The position numbers and the translations under genes are program-made. Source: Bidens hawaiensis (lineage: Eukaryota; Streptophyta; Magnoliopsida; Asterales; Asteraceae). From it: a stretch of DNA of 64,000 nt. The DNA is taken from assembly GCA_021521415.1 (NCBI GenBank), contig JAIQDT010003544.1, forward strand, positions 186,001 through 250,000. Direction: 5' to 3'. This document shows, in pieces, positions 41,126 to 52,579 of the stretch (its first letter is position 1; every line of letters begins with the position of its first letter). The notes beneath the pieces are model-generated. The model was not told where the DNA came from and made no database searches. It saw only the letters and a program-made list of their open reading frames with translations.

Positions 41126-42909
41126 ATGTGTTTTACTTATGAGGGTGTTTCGGTTCAGTTACACGGCCTGCAAACCGGTTCTTCGGCTTTCACAGCACTA
41201 CATCAGTGGCTCTTTATGGAGGGTACTTTGGTCTCTTCTTCAGATAACCAACTTTCTTCGGCTCCACCTCCACTCACCACCTCTCAACAATCTGCTTTAT
41301 CTTCACTCATTCAACAATTTGCTGAGATTTTTCTTCCACCTACTTCTCTTCCCCCGGTCCGCTCTCACGATCATAACATTCAATTATCCACCTCTGACCC
41401 GATTTGTGTATGCCCTTATCACTATCCACATGTCCAGAAAACATAAATTGAAAGACAAGTCCAGGAGTTGCTGGGTATGGGAATGATTAGACCAAGCAAA
41501 AGTGCTTTTTCTAGCCCGGTTATTTTGGTACGCAAGAAGGATAATTCTTGGCGAATGTGTGTTGATTACCGTGCTTTAAACACCGCAACCATTCCTAACA
41601 AATATCCTATTCCGGTTGTTGATGAACTACTCGATGAGCTTCATGGGTCAACCTAATTTTCTAAACTAGATCTTAAATCTGGTTATAATCAGATTCGTAT
41701 GCGGCCTGATAGTATTGAGAAAACTGCTTTTCGTACTCATGACGGTCACTACGAGTACCTAGTCATGCCGTTTGGTCTTATGAACGCTCCGGCTACCTTC
41801 CAAGCGGTGATGAATGACATTTTTCGTCCACTTTTACGGCACAAAGTGGTTATATTTTTTGATGATATTATTGTTCACAGTTCCTCTTGGGAGGATCATT
41901 TGAAGGACGTGATGGAGGTTTTTCAGATTTTACTTGTGCATCAGTTTAAAGCGAATCCGGAAAAGTGCAGTTTTGGTCAACGTTCTATAGACTATTTGGG
42001 TCACATCATTGATGTCAAGGGAGTTGCCATGGATCCCAAGAAGGTGTCTGCTGTTTTGGATTGGCCGGTTCCACAAACCTTGAAAGCTCTACGTGGTTTT
42101 TTGGGATTAACCGGTTATTATCGTAAATTTGTCAAGAATTACGGTGCCATCGCTCGGCCTTTAACCGATTTAACAAAAAAAGATTCATTTTTATGGTCTT
42201 CATCAGCTCAACATGCTTTCGAATTCCTCAAGCAGGTTTTAGTCTCGGCTCCGGTTCTTCTCTTCCTGATTTCTCTCTTCCTTTTGTAGTAGAATGTGAT
42301 GCTTCGGGCTGTGGTATTGGGGCTGTTTTAATGCAGCATAAAAGGCCGATCGCCTACTTTAGCAAGGCCTTGAGCGATCGTAATCTGTCCAAATCAGCTT
42401 ATGAACGGGAGCTCATGGCGTTGGTTTTGGCTGTCCAACATTGGCGGCCATACTTATTGGGTTCTACGTTCACGGTGTGCACCGATCAGAAGAGTTTAAA
42501 GTTCCTCCTCCAACAACGTGTGTCATCCTATGATCAACAGAATTGGGTGGTGAAACTGTTGGGTTACGATTTCGACATTCAATATAAACCGGGCCGCGAA
42601 AATCGTGCAGCTGATGCTTTATCTCGTCGAGCAGAGTCGGGACAACTTCTTCAAGCTATCTCCTCTCCAGTTTGGCTACAGGGGGCCTTATTATTGGATG
42701 AGGCTAAACAAGATGCTGAAATTCAAAAGTTACTTGCTAAATGTTTGGCTACACCGGATACTTGTGTGGGATATTCAGTAAAAAACAATGTGTTATGTTA
42801 TCAAGATCGGGTGGTCATTTCCCGTAACTCTAAGTTCATTCCTGCTCTTCTTCATGAGTTTCATGTTACTGCCTCAGGTGGTCATTTGGGTTTTTATCGT
42901 ACGTATTGA
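41126..42909 (+). pseudogene. Ty3 reverse transcriptase and RNase H segment
   Basis: After the TGA, the frame continues to a stop after HVQKT (41446), then [19 protein letters not shown] leads into [14 protein letters not shown], an extra stop after [20 protein letters not shown] and the active site [10 protein letters not shown] frameshift near 42240 moves to RNase H: ECDASGCGIGAVLMQ, ELMALVLAVQHWRPYL, TDQKSLKFLL. The frame ends at a TGA after GFYRTY. All catalytic motifs are recognisable, but four interruptions prevent translation. Confidence 0.9.
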
Positions 42910-44201
42910 CGCTTAGCTGCAAATGTTTATTGGCCGGGAATGACAACCACTATTAAGCAGTTTATTCGGGAATGTGACACGTGTCAGCGGTGTAAAGCTA
43001 GTTCTGTGCTACCCGGGGGCCTTTTACAACCGTTGCCTATTCCCGATGTCGTCTGGGAAGATCTCTCCATGGATTTTTTTTGTGGGGCTGCCACCTTCGA
43101 AAGGTTACACGGTTATTCTCGTAGTGGTGGATCGTTTATCGAAATATGCTCATTTTATCCTTTTTAAAACATCCATATACTGCCAAATCTGTGGCTGAGG
43201 TTTTTATTAAGGAAATCATTCGTCTTCATGGAATTCCTAAATCTATTGTGAGTGATCGGGACCCTTTATTTTTAAGTAAATTTTAGCAAGAAATCTTTCG
43301 GTCCATGGGTACTCAACTTCAAATGAGTTCCGCTTATCACCCGGAATCGGACGGTCAAACTGAAGTTATCAACTGTTGTGTGGAATCTTATTTGCGGTGC
43401 TTTGCAGTTGATCAGCCTAAAACGTGGTCAGGTTGGTTGCCATGGGCGGAATTTTGGTATAACACAACATTTCATGCGTCCACGGGTACGACCCCTTTTG
43501 AGACGGTCTATGGCAGGCGTCCTCCTTCGGTGTTCCAATGTATTCCGGGTGTCATTCGTGTTGAATCTGTTGCAAGGGAACTACAAGACTGTGACGAAGC
43601 TTTAAGACAACTTAAACTTCATCTTTCTAACGCTCAAGGGTCTATGAAGCTTCAGGCGGAAAAAAAACGGCGTGATGTGCAATTCGCTACAGGTGAATGG
43701 GTGTATGTTAAATTGAAACCGTATCGACAACTTTCAATTGCTAGTCGAATTCACCAGAAGTTAGCAGCAAAGTTTTTTGGGCCATTTCAGATTGTGGACA
43801 AGGTTGGGCCTGTGGCCTATAAATTGCTTCTTCCTGTTACTTCTAAAATCCACCCTGTTTTCCATGTTTCTCTGTTAAAAAAGGCGGTCTCGGGTCCAGT
43901 TGAGGTTGTTCTTCCTCCTGAATTAGATATGACAGATTCTCCGCATATGCTACCTCATTCTGTGTTGCCCACTCGTGATGTTCGGGATGGATCAGATTTG
44001 GTAGAGCAATGGTTAGTGCGGTGGCAGGGTCATACGGTGGACGATGCTTCGTGGGAGGATGCTGAATGGGTTAAAGCTCAATTTCCTGATTTCAGTCTTG
44101 GGGACAAGACTGATTTTGAAGGGGTGGGAAATGATACAAATCGGGTTGGTTCCAAAGAGTTACTTGTCTATTCTCGAAGGGGCAAAGTGAAAAGTGGCTA
44201 A
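42910..44201 (+). pseudogene. Ty3 integrase and chromodomain-like C-terminus
   Basis: Zinc-binding ECDTCQRCK is followed by the core DFFCGAATFERLHGYS (frameshift), [22 protein letters not shown] and a TAG stop where Trp is usual, then YHPESDGQTEV and WAEFWYNTTFH. C-terminal part: KFFGPFQIV, HPVFHVSLLK and WLVRWQGHTVDDASWED, a chromodomain-like tail. The reading frame runs 70 bases into the 3' LTR and ends there at 44201. Confidence 0.9.
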
Positions 44202-44468
44202 TAGTTATCTTGAGGAGAAAGCATTATAAATAGGAGGGGAATATTATGATTAGTCATTCATGAATTTTGTTAAGATTGAGTAGGCTCTGGCACGTGCCAA
44301 GAGAGAGGGTGTGACCCTGGAAATTGTTATCTGTCCTTATCACTTTTTTTCTCTTTCCTTGTAATTCCTTTACTTTCAATTAAACAATTCCCTTCCTATT
44401 ATCTATCAATCTAATTTCAATCCTATTTACATTCAATATATACAATCTGTTCATCTCGTTCCTTATTA
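44132..44468 (+). repeat. 3' LTR of the Ty3 element
   Basis: 337 bp. Its first 70 bases encode the last residues of the polyprotein (NDTNRVGSKELLVYSRR plus a few more). Confidence 0.93.
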
Positions 44469-44473
44469 CACTC

Positions 44474-45718
44474 CTTGTCCATTGTCATTTGCTGGAATCA
44501 TATAAAAATTAACATGCCAGACGCTTAGCTCATCAATGGTAGTAAAACCTCCTTAAACATCAGCCCAACAAACAACAAACAGGCATTGATCATCTTCGAC
44601 GCTCTCCTGTGAATACACGTCGAATCAACACCAATATCACACCCGATCTCACCGAACGTGTTCTCCTATTTGTGGTCCTAATTGGATGCCCAAAACCGCC
44701 ACTATTTGGTACCACTCGACCACTGATTTCAGCATCGTATACTCCAATGCAGCTTCCAAACACCTCGAATTGTTGCAACTCCGTACTCTATGACTTCGTC
44801 ATGGAAACGAACCAGGACATCTGATGTTGTTGTCTCTTTTAAACAGCCTGACAACGCTACCACACGGTAATGTTGGGTCATAGATCCAACACACTAAACT
44901 ACCTTACACACTGAGATTTAATCATTCTAACACACGGGGATCTTACCACCCCGACACACGGTGGTGACACAACATCATTGCCCGACATATGGAGATTTAA
45001 CCATCTCGGCATATGGTGATGGCACATCACAACTAAAACCTTCAACTCGATGAACACCAACACAACAACCAGATGAACACCAACACAACGGTTGACTTTT
45101 TTTTATCATCTTGCAAACAGTAAGGAATTAATTGTAAACAAGAATTATTTATAACTTTGCACCAACCCCCGCACACAACTTCTGGTTTGATAAACAAAAA
45201 AAAAACCCTTCTTTTATTAATAAGAAACCTACTAATCACCTTTTCAGTTAACTTTAGATCATTCTCCTCCTAACTGGGTTATCAATAGATGACTCTTGTT
45301 CTCGATCACCGCCCTAACTAACACTGTGTCATTTCATTTCATGTTCCCGAGTTTAATGAAAATGAAAAGAAAGGAAAGAAAATTTAGGAGTTAATAGGTA
45401 GTTAATGTTATACACACACGTTTTCTCTTATAATTTTTCCAATTTGGAAGGATGAGTATGGACTTAAATTTTCTAGCATTTTCTCTCCCCTCCCCTCCTT
45501 AAAAAATCTACGGAACATGAATCCTTCACATTTTCTTCTCATTTCCTTCCCCTCCCCTCTTTAAATGAGACTCGGGAACACAGCCAACTGTTGTGTTCCC
45601 TACTCCACGTTATAACTCTCAAAACTGCTTTCTCTTTCACGCTTGTCCTCCACCGACAAACACACCCGCCGGCGGAGGCTGCCTTTGATCTTCAAACCGC
45701 TTGTCAGTACAAGCCCGA
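44474..45718. other. Interior of the non-autonomous minus-strand LTR element
   Basis: No gag/pol motif in either strand. CACACGGTGATG-type strings (44860-45010) repeat loosely with ACACGG and GACATATGG motifs. The tRNA-Met primer site lies just to the right. Confidence 0.5.
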
Positions 45719-45731
45719 GGCTCTGATACCA
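45719..45731 (-). promoter_or_regulatory. Primer binding site (initiator tRNA-Met)
   Basis: The minus strand reads TGGTATCAGAGCC, an exact match to the 3' end complement of plant initiator tRNA-Met, two bases from the LTR edge. Confidence 0.85.
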
Positions 45732-45985
45732 CTTGTTAAACTTTAGGCAAGTGAATCAAGAACAAGAAATTTTATTAAGAAAACGACTAACGAGAAAAAA
45801 ATTAATTATAACTAACACATTGAACCTATGGTACACACACACACATATATATATAGGTATTGGATCATTTCAGAAGTTTTTTTACAGCGAGAAGTGCGAG
45901 AAGTGAATGTGTAACTCCATTAATCCCTAATTTCACTCCCTTTCTTATGTGTAGGTGCGTTGTGTAGGTGCATATGTATGTTTGT

Positions 45986-47963
45986 TGTAACAACTCGGGT
46001 TTCGAACTTGTACCTTTACCCGACTCGGTTCGATGTTCGGGTTATTTTTGTTAAACATATCACGCTTATCAAACTAAATTGAGTATTAAATTAATATTTA
46101 ATTATTTATAAATAAATCTTTAGTGTATTTACCCTTTTAGTCCAAAATATATAGTTTAAACCATTTTGTTTCCACCTTAAATTTCAAGGGACTAAACTAC
46201 AATTTTGTTATAACCCTTATTGCATTCTGAATAATCCATTTATCAAACCCGACCCGTATTCTTGTTTCTTGTACCCGAATTCAAGAATTATAGCTTGGAC
46301 CTTAATTCTCGTCAACAACATGGAATCAAATCAAAATCTATGTTATATATATTAAAATCGGCCTAACTATTCATGTAATTATGAAAACTCGATCTCGTTG
46401 ATTCGTTGTACCATAAACATCTTAGTCAACCCTAAACCCTAAAATCGTTTCCTATATAAACGATGTTATCATTCCAATTAAACTCACAGTTTCAACCTCA
46501 TAGCCATCGCCTATGTTTCCCCCAACTCTAATTGGACTTATGCAGCCTCTGGATAGTCGTTCATACACCCACAGCGTCGGCGCCTATTCTGTCTAATTAG
46601 CCCTCTTCAGATCATTGTTCGAGGTAATTGTTTACATGGTTTTGATCGCGATTTCATGATGATCATAAGCCCTATGGATGATTTAATCAATTGTGTCGGG
46701 TTTGATCAATTAATTTTTCTAGGGTTCTTGGATCATATGAGATCTAAACCTGCATATGTTACAAATTAACGAACTTTTGCTTTTGGTTGTGTCCATTGGT
46801 GGTCTGCTGGTTAAAACACTTGGTTGTGGGGGTGCAGGTCGCGGGTTCGACCCCCTGCCACCCCGCATTTTTAGTGTTTATTGTTATTTTCATTTAATAA
46901 CTATACAATATTAATAATAGTATTTAATTAAAACCATTTTTATTAAAAACCAACTTAATGATACTCGTTTAACTCATGTTTCGTTCATGTATATGCGTAT
47001 TAACATATAAGTATAATTATATATATATATAAAGTATATTATAAATTAAATATTAATGTTTTAATATATATAAAATCAAGTACACTAATTTTATATATAT
47101 TTATAAAAAAACTACAAATAATAATTATTAAGTTGTGTTTCTTTAATCAAAATAACGACGTTATGCAATAAAACCTTATAAATATTATTATATTATATAA
47201 CTGGTTGTCGTAATAAATGTCGTACTTTACTTAGCGTATTCATTTGCTTTATTTCTCATTAGGTGTTATCGTTCGCGCTGACCTTTCTTGTCTTCTCATT
47301 ATCTTAATCATCTTTTGTTCATCTATCGAGGTAAGTACCACATTCCCCTATTTTACCGCTTTCAATGTTTTGGAGACATATGCGTAAATATACTTTTCAT
47401 ATATACATATACACAAAACTGCAACCTTGTCTTATGTGTTAACAACTTATACCTTACTTGTTTATATGCTTATTTGCTTTGTATGCTTCCGCATTCGGAG
47501 AGGTCCAACATAATCTCAGTCTAGTATGATTATATGCCAGTCGTTAGCCTTTGTGCTTCTCGACATCTCAGTTATGCTTGCTCATTTGGTTAATTTGTTA
47601 TTCTCATATGACTTGTAGCAAATACTTATTTTTATATATACTATATGTACAACTAAACTGGTGTGTTGCTCACTCAACCTTGTGTTGACAAAACTGTTTT
47701 ATTTTCAACGTATATGCAGGTTATCGTGTGACGTGATTATCAAGATTGTTTGAAGCAACTTATGATGCATGTTAGAGAAAAGATACAATAATTTAATTTT
47801 GGATGTTTAATGTAATTGTTTATTTATAAATTTGATGTACATGATTATTTGTTTGAAATTATTAAATATATATTAAAACTTTTAATGTTGCATGATAGTA
47901 ACCTTGAGAGCTGTGACAATCAGTTCGTGCCCCAGCATTTCCGCCTTAGGTTGTGGTGTGACA
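45986..47963 (+). mobile_element. Solo LTR-like element, second copy of the 882-4092 family
   Basis: Starts TGTAACAACTCGGG and ends GGTGTGACA. The flanks TTTGT and TGTGT agree at 4 of 5 positions. A TATA-like CCTATATAAACG lies at about 46450, some 465 bp in. Shared internal motifs with copy 1 include ATTCGGAGAGGTCCAACATA. It contains a tRNA-like segment at 46789-46868. No internal coding domain. Confidence 0.65.
46789..46868 (+). other. tRNA-like segment (A-box-like and B-box) within the solo LTR
   Basis: GTGGTCTGCTGGTTAAAACA, then GCAGGTCGCGGGTTCGACCC, then CCTGCCACCCC. The B box GGTTCGACCCC is near perfect, and GGGGGTGCAGG/CCTGCCACCCC can pair. A complete cloverleaf is not obvious, so a SINE head or decayed tRNA is likelier than a functional tRNA gene. 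Confidence 0.5.
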
Positions 47964-48206
47964 TGTGTAGGTACGTATGTTTGTATATGTGTATGTATGT
48001 TTGTATGTGTGTAGGTACATAGGTTTGAGTGTGTCTTGGTATATTTATATGTTTGTAGGTAGGTTTGAATGTGTAATTAAGACATAAATACAACCAACCT
48101 ACATATATGTATGTAACATCATATGAAAGGGTGTCAAATTAGGGATTAATGGAGTTATACCTTCACTTCTCGCTGTAATATCACTTCTCGCATATATATA
48201 TATACA

Positions 48207-48532
48207 TACTACTTTTAGGCTCGTGTACTACACGGGTAGTTCTTGAAAATACAATATTTAATAAATAATCAATATACAAGAAACAATAAACTCGTTAAAA
48301 ACTATTAACACAGTTGTTGTATAATAGTATTTAAAACAATTTTAAAGTAAAAGATAATTATAAATATCAAATGTTTGAAAACAAAAACATGAAGTAAATA
48401 TTAAATTAATAAATTTTGAAGCATAAATTTTATGAATGGTAACTACTATTTTACTATTATAAATTTCTTAAAAAAGGTAAGGCTTAATGTAGGAGTCACA
48501 ACTGACAAAACTTGTAACTTTTTATAAGAGAG
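48207..48532. other. AT-rich segment beginning with a TACTACACGGGTAGTT motif
   Basis: CGTGTACTACACGGGTAGTT (about 48222) resembles ACGTACTACACGGGTTGAAC at about 10470. It may be the 5' end of a Helitron-like repeat, but no matching 3' hairpin was found here. Confidence 0.3.
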
Positions 48533-48564
48533 TATATATATATGTGTGTGTGTGTGTGTGGTGG

Positions 48565-48742
48565 GGTTAAAATAAGAAGTTGAGTGTGTCTAAGAAGTGT
48601 AAGAACTAATCTGGTGCGTTAGATATGTGGATCTGATGGTGGATATGGAAAATGTGTTTATTGTGCGGTGTGTTCTATTAAATATAATAGTGAAAACACA
48701 ATTTCTACACTTCTTAGGAAACATCTACTTCTTATTATAACC
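48565..48742. mobile_element. MITE with GGTTAAAATAAGAAGT ends
   Basis: The left GGTTAAAATAAGAAGTTGAG...CTAAGAAGTGTAAGAA has an inverted partner at 48700-48742 (GGTTATAATAAGAAGTAGAT...CTAAGAAGTGTAGAAA on the other strand). It is flanked by (TG)n/(TA)n on the left and (TA)n on the right. 178 bp, non-coding. Confidence 0.8.
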
Positions 48743-48773
48743 GTGATGTGTATATATATATATATATATATAT

Positions 48774-49296
48774 ATGATCAGGATCATGAAAGAACCTTTT
48801 TGAAATTGAGAACTATGAGAACCATTTTAGACCATAAAAAACCCAAAAATAAAAAAAAAATCATAAAATAAAAAAAACACAAAAATCAAAAAAGTAAAAA
48901 AAACCAAAATTCTTTTTTTATCATCCCGGTTTCATAAAAAAAACTCGGTTTAGCTAAATTATATACACATATGTATAATATATACATATATGTACATTTA
49001 CATGTTTTTTTTGTACACATGTATATAATTCAAGATAAATGATACTGTACATTTGTGTATATTACGTAACTAAAGATTAAATAAAATTATACATATGTGT
49101 ATAATATGACGTTTTTTTTTATTTTTTTTAATGAAATCGGAATGAAATATAAGAATTTTGGTTTTTTTAATTTTTTAAAATTTTTATTATTTTTTGTTTT
49201 ATGATTTTTTTAAATATTTTTTTAAAGGTGGTTTTAGTGGTTCAAAATGGTTCTCAAAGTTCTCAATTTGCAAAGGGTTCTCTTAGGATCCTTACC

Positions 49297-49298
<2 letters not shown>
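48774..49298. mobile_element. Foldback MITE with GAGAACC motifs
   Basis: The left ATGATCAGGATCATGAAAGA...TTGAGAACTATGAGAACC pairs with the right end, ATGGTAAGGATCCTAAGAGA...TTGAGAACTTTGAGAACC on the other strand. TA microsatellites flank both ends. 525 bp with an A/T-rich centre. Confidence 0.82.
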
Positions 49299-49336
<38 letters not shown>

Positions 49337-49939
49337 TTGATTTCTTTTGAGAACCATTTTGAGTTTCAAGAACTCGAAAGAACTCAACGTAACAAAAAAA
49401 AATTATTTTTTTTTACATATAGTAGGTTAAATATATTTAGAAAAATTACAACATTTTTTATGCACCGAGTCGATTAATTACCTAGGTGTAACGGATGTTT
49501 AAATTGATGTCATCATTGTACATCTTTATTCTATCTCCTACTACCAATTTAATTAAATGTGTGGTTAAGAATAAAATTCTTAAATTCTTAAACTCAACAA
49601 GTTCTCAAATATGATTGATTTCTTTTGAGAACCACTTTGAGTTTTAAGAACTCGAAAGAACTCTACGTAACAATTTTTTTATTAATTTTTTTACACGTAT
49701 ATAATATGTAAGTGTAAGTAACGTAAAAAAGCTACAATATTTTTTATACACCGAATCGATTTATTACACATGTGTAACTAACATTTAAACTTGTATAATC
49801 ATCAAAAATTTTTATTCTCTCTCCTGACTAATTTTTTAGTCAGATTTATTCTCAACCACATATTCAATACTCATTTAATTGACTGTGTGGTCCATATTGA
49901 GTTCTTACAACTCATCAAGTTCTCAAAAGATCTTTCCCC
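49337..49939. mobile_element. Two tandem GAGAACC-type MITEs
   Basis: TTGATTTCTTTTGAGAACCA starts at 49337 and again at 49615, each followed by AAGAACTCGAAAGAACTC. Each unit ends in an inverted partner (CAACAAGTTCTCAAAT near 49597 and CATCAAGTTCTCAAAAGATC near 49914). Related to the element at 48774. Flanked by (TA)n(GA)n on the left and TATATACATACACACA on the right. Confidence 0.75.
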
Positions 49940-50272
49940 TATATATACATACACACACACGGTTTCTAATCCTAACCTATTTCAAATACATAATTTGAAA
50001 CAGATATAGTTGGGATTAAAGATAAGACTAACTTATCTATAATAATAAACTTATTACTATAATACTCTCCAAGATTCTATGAGTCTTCAGTCTGACTTAC
50101 AAGTTTCGCATTATGCTTTAAAATAATTACTAAATATATTAATGACGTTTTCCACTTTTTCTAAATTGTAAACCAATTATTCAGATTTGATTAGTGAACC
50201 AATAAGACAACTAGTTAGGCAACCAGTCTGGTTATAAAAATAGGGTTATAAACTTTATGCGAATAGACGTAC

Positions 50273-50541
50273 GGTAGGTATCCCATTGCAACAAAAAAGG
50301 ATATCAGTATGGCAAATACTTGCACACAACATCTTGATCCTAACTTTCGTGGCTTTTGGTGGGTCCACACGTATCTCCTCCACCGTGATTGCCCCGCCCA
50401 CTTCCCTTACCACGGCGGCTGCACCACCATTTTGTTACCCGTAAGTTTGTTAAATTAATATTGTTTCAAATATATAAGAATGTGAAAAGATTACAAGTAT
50501 GTACCTTTGCAAGTAATAACATGTGGGATCTTGTGTGCCAT
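50273..50541 (-). pseudogene. ADH-like exons 1-2 of the split pseudogene
   Basis: Exon 1 (50541-50505) reads MAHKIPHVITCK and ends at a GTACAT donor. Exon 2 (50418-50273) follows GGTGCAG and reads [39 protein letters not shown], ending at a GTACGT donor. Both are intact in frame and parallel to the working gene, with two extra codons. The intron beyond exon 2 keeps homology to intron 2 of the intact gene (CAACTAGTT, GTCTGGTTAT). Exon 3 of the same orientation is 12.1 kb away at 38163. The pairing with 36942-38163 is an inference from order and orientation. Confidence 0.75.
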
Positions 50542-51890
50542 ATTTGTTGAAGATTGGATTGTGAGAATCTATATAAAAAGATTGAAGTTATTCGATGGTG
50601 TCAATTTATATATCCAACGTACTGACGTCATGTACGTGCCATATTTATAGTTTTTTAACTTTCAAATTAATATTTGGTACTTTTTCTCAATTGTTATAAC
50701 ATATTGTACACGGTATACCTTGTGTGTGGCTATTTATAAGTCAAATTAACCCGCATCAATAATATGCGGCCATTAGTCAATGAATAAAGCCTAGCATGCA
50801 ACATGTCTTCTTCAATGCCCATACGACCAAAAATAGTAGTAGACCGAACCCATTTGAGACATCAATTATTAATTGGCGGTGCCAATGCATGATGGCAAGT
50901 CCATCGAGTCGAATTTGGTGTAGAACCACCGTTTACAAAATTAAAGCATAACAACAAATTTCAAATTTAATATTGATTACAAGACAAGTGCGGAAGAAAC
51001 CAAAACAACCTTACATGAATAAAATTACATAACTGAATCAAGAAAACAGTATAACAGAAATAAACGAAAGAAACATAAAACGGGTGTTTGATGAGGATTT
51101 TTGTTTAATAGAGGTCACCTAAAACAGATTTCGGGCCACCCAAGTGAACCCATCCTTCTCCCAGGGTACAACAGCCGCAAGAGTGTGTACTCTTGGTATT
51201 AACCCAACACTCGAACTATACCCGAAACGAGGGTGACTAGTTATACAGATGGATAAACAAACTAAAATGTATGTATTTTGTAACTGGTGTGGTGATGTAT
51301 GGTGTGTCCCTTCATCTCCTCAACACCCTTGCTATTTATAGGAAGTTCAAGATGAGTCATCATGACACTTTTCGCATACACAAGATAGGTAGTGGACACT
51401 TGGTGGCATGCTACTTACGAGACAACAACACTTGCCAACCCTCTTTATGCGCACGCGACACATTCTAAACACTTTGGCACACAAGATGCGGGTTAATTTG
51501 GCTTATACATAATACATCAAACCCCTCTATCAATTTCATGAATCAAAAGGGTTCTGATGATTAATTGTAAACCGACCCGTTTAGGATTTTTAAAGACTAA
51601 AAACCGGTATTTTATCAATTAAACTCTCTTTCGGTTAAATTTCGCTTTTGCTCCAGAATAGTTTTGTGTTTGTTATTAAATTTCACATCTAAGGGTGTCG
51701 GACATGACTTTTCAATTCTGATCCGACTCGGCTAGTTTAAAACACTCATTTAACTTGTTTTATAATATCTTTTGAATCGTAAGGCCGTTTGACGCAATTC
51801 CAACGGCTAAATGTTTGATTTTATTAATATTAACTACTATAAATTTGTAGGATTTTTTGGTTGAATTTGGATCGGCAACTATTTTATTAT
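50542..51890. other. Non-coding DNA with a minus-strand LTR-like promoter
   Basis: The minus strand at about 51329-51345 reads CCTATAAATAGCAAGG, a good TATA box, followed by leader-like sequence. Probably the remains of an LTR in minus orientation (roughly 50930-51500); its partner was not found. An ORF at 51271-51468 is not supported as a gene. Confidence 0.35.
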
Positions 51891-51899
51891 TATTTTTTT

Positions 51900-52570
51900 A
51901 ACAATCGATCGCTTTAATTGCTAAGGTGAGTTACTGAGTTAATCACTACCCTTTTTTCATATTTCACTTTGGGGGTAGTATGCATACAAAAATTCACTTA
52001 TTTCTATCAAAACTCTATGTAAATCACAAATCATGTATTGCGTATGGTGTTGTATGCAAGCTGATTGTTATGTATAATGTGTATTATTTGTTTATTTTAT
52101 CGCATCAAAGAGGTCCATCACAGTTTATCTCATTAAGTATAACCATACACCGTAGTGGTAGCCATCGATTGTGTTCGATTAATCATGGTCAAACGACGCC
52201 TACTTGTTATATCAATTGTATTACATTAACGCATATGGTATGTTTTGTTTTATTATTATTATATATGAATTTGTGGTTATCTCATTCAACATATTGATGA
52301 CAAACTATATTATTTTTACGCATATTGCAAGTGCTTGCACCGGATGATTGAAAGTTGATGAAGACATTTAGTTATCAGACTTTAGGTTATTAAATAAAAG
52401 AGAGAACTGTATTGTTTTGTTTTATTTATATATTGTAATTTCTTTGGATGATTCGTGTATTTGATTTAAATTTTAATAAAGTAATGTTAGATATTGTCAT
52501 CAATTATTGTATGATAGTGTCTTGTGTGTTGTGAACAACCTGTTGCACCCCGGAATTTCCACCTTAGGTT
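51900..52570 (+). mobile_element. Degenerate third copy of the TGTAACAACTCGGG solo-LTR family (3' part)
   Basis: Landmarks in the same order as at 882-4092: GGTGAGTTACTGAGTTAATC, AAAGAGGTCCATCACAG, then CGGAATTTCCACCTTAGGTT at the end. Strongly diverged and with no clear start or terminal CA. Confidence 0.45.
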
Positions 52571-52579
52571 TGGCTAAAC

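Larger units (their letters stand above)
39170..44468 (+). mobile_element. Complete Ty3 chromovirus-like LTR retrotransposon with many nonsense mutations
   Basis: Two 337-bp LTRs (39170-39506 and 44132-44468) differ at about four positions. CACTC flanks both ends (39165-39169 and 44469-44473), an exact 5-bp target duplication. The LTRs begin TGATACAAATC but end CCTTATTA, so the terminus is TG...TA and not TG...CA. Order is gag, protease, RT, RNase H, integrase, chromodomain-like tail, as in chromoviruses. At least five nonsense codons and several frameshifts make it dead. No standard primer site follows the 5' LTR (TTGGTTATTATTG at best). Confidence 0.95.
45884..48191. mobile_element. MITE with GCGAGAAGTG ends, interrupted by a solo LTR
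   Basis: Left ACAGCGAGAAGTGCGAGAAG plus TGAATGTGTAACTCCATTAA and its inverted partner at 48130-48191 form about 55-bp terminal repeats ending in TA microsatellites on both sides. Only about 330 bp belongs to the MITE; 45986-47963 is a later insertion. Confidence 0.75.
38519..50095 (-). mobile_element. Minus-strand LTR element (no gag/pol of its own) carrying nested insertions
   Basis: The left LTR (38519-38801, 283 bp) starts TGTTAAACTTTAGG and ends CGTTTAACA. The right LTR starts at 45734 and resumes at about 49960-50095, split by foldback elements and lacking its last 20 or so bases. In element orientation the right LTR is followed, after 2 bases, by TGGTATCAGAGCC (45731-45719), the primer site for initiator tRNA-Met, and a GAGAGGGAG tract precedes the left LTR. 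Own interior (38802-39169 plus 44469-45733) has no gag or pol, so it is a non-autonomous or internally deleted element. The Ty3 element at 39170 is inserted in it. It sits in intron 2 of the ADH pseudogene. Confidence 0.75.

Noticed and set aside
46789..46868. Functional tRNA gene
   Set aside because: Good B box, but the acceptor and anticodon arms do not form a convincing cloverleaf by eye. Kept only as tRNA-like.
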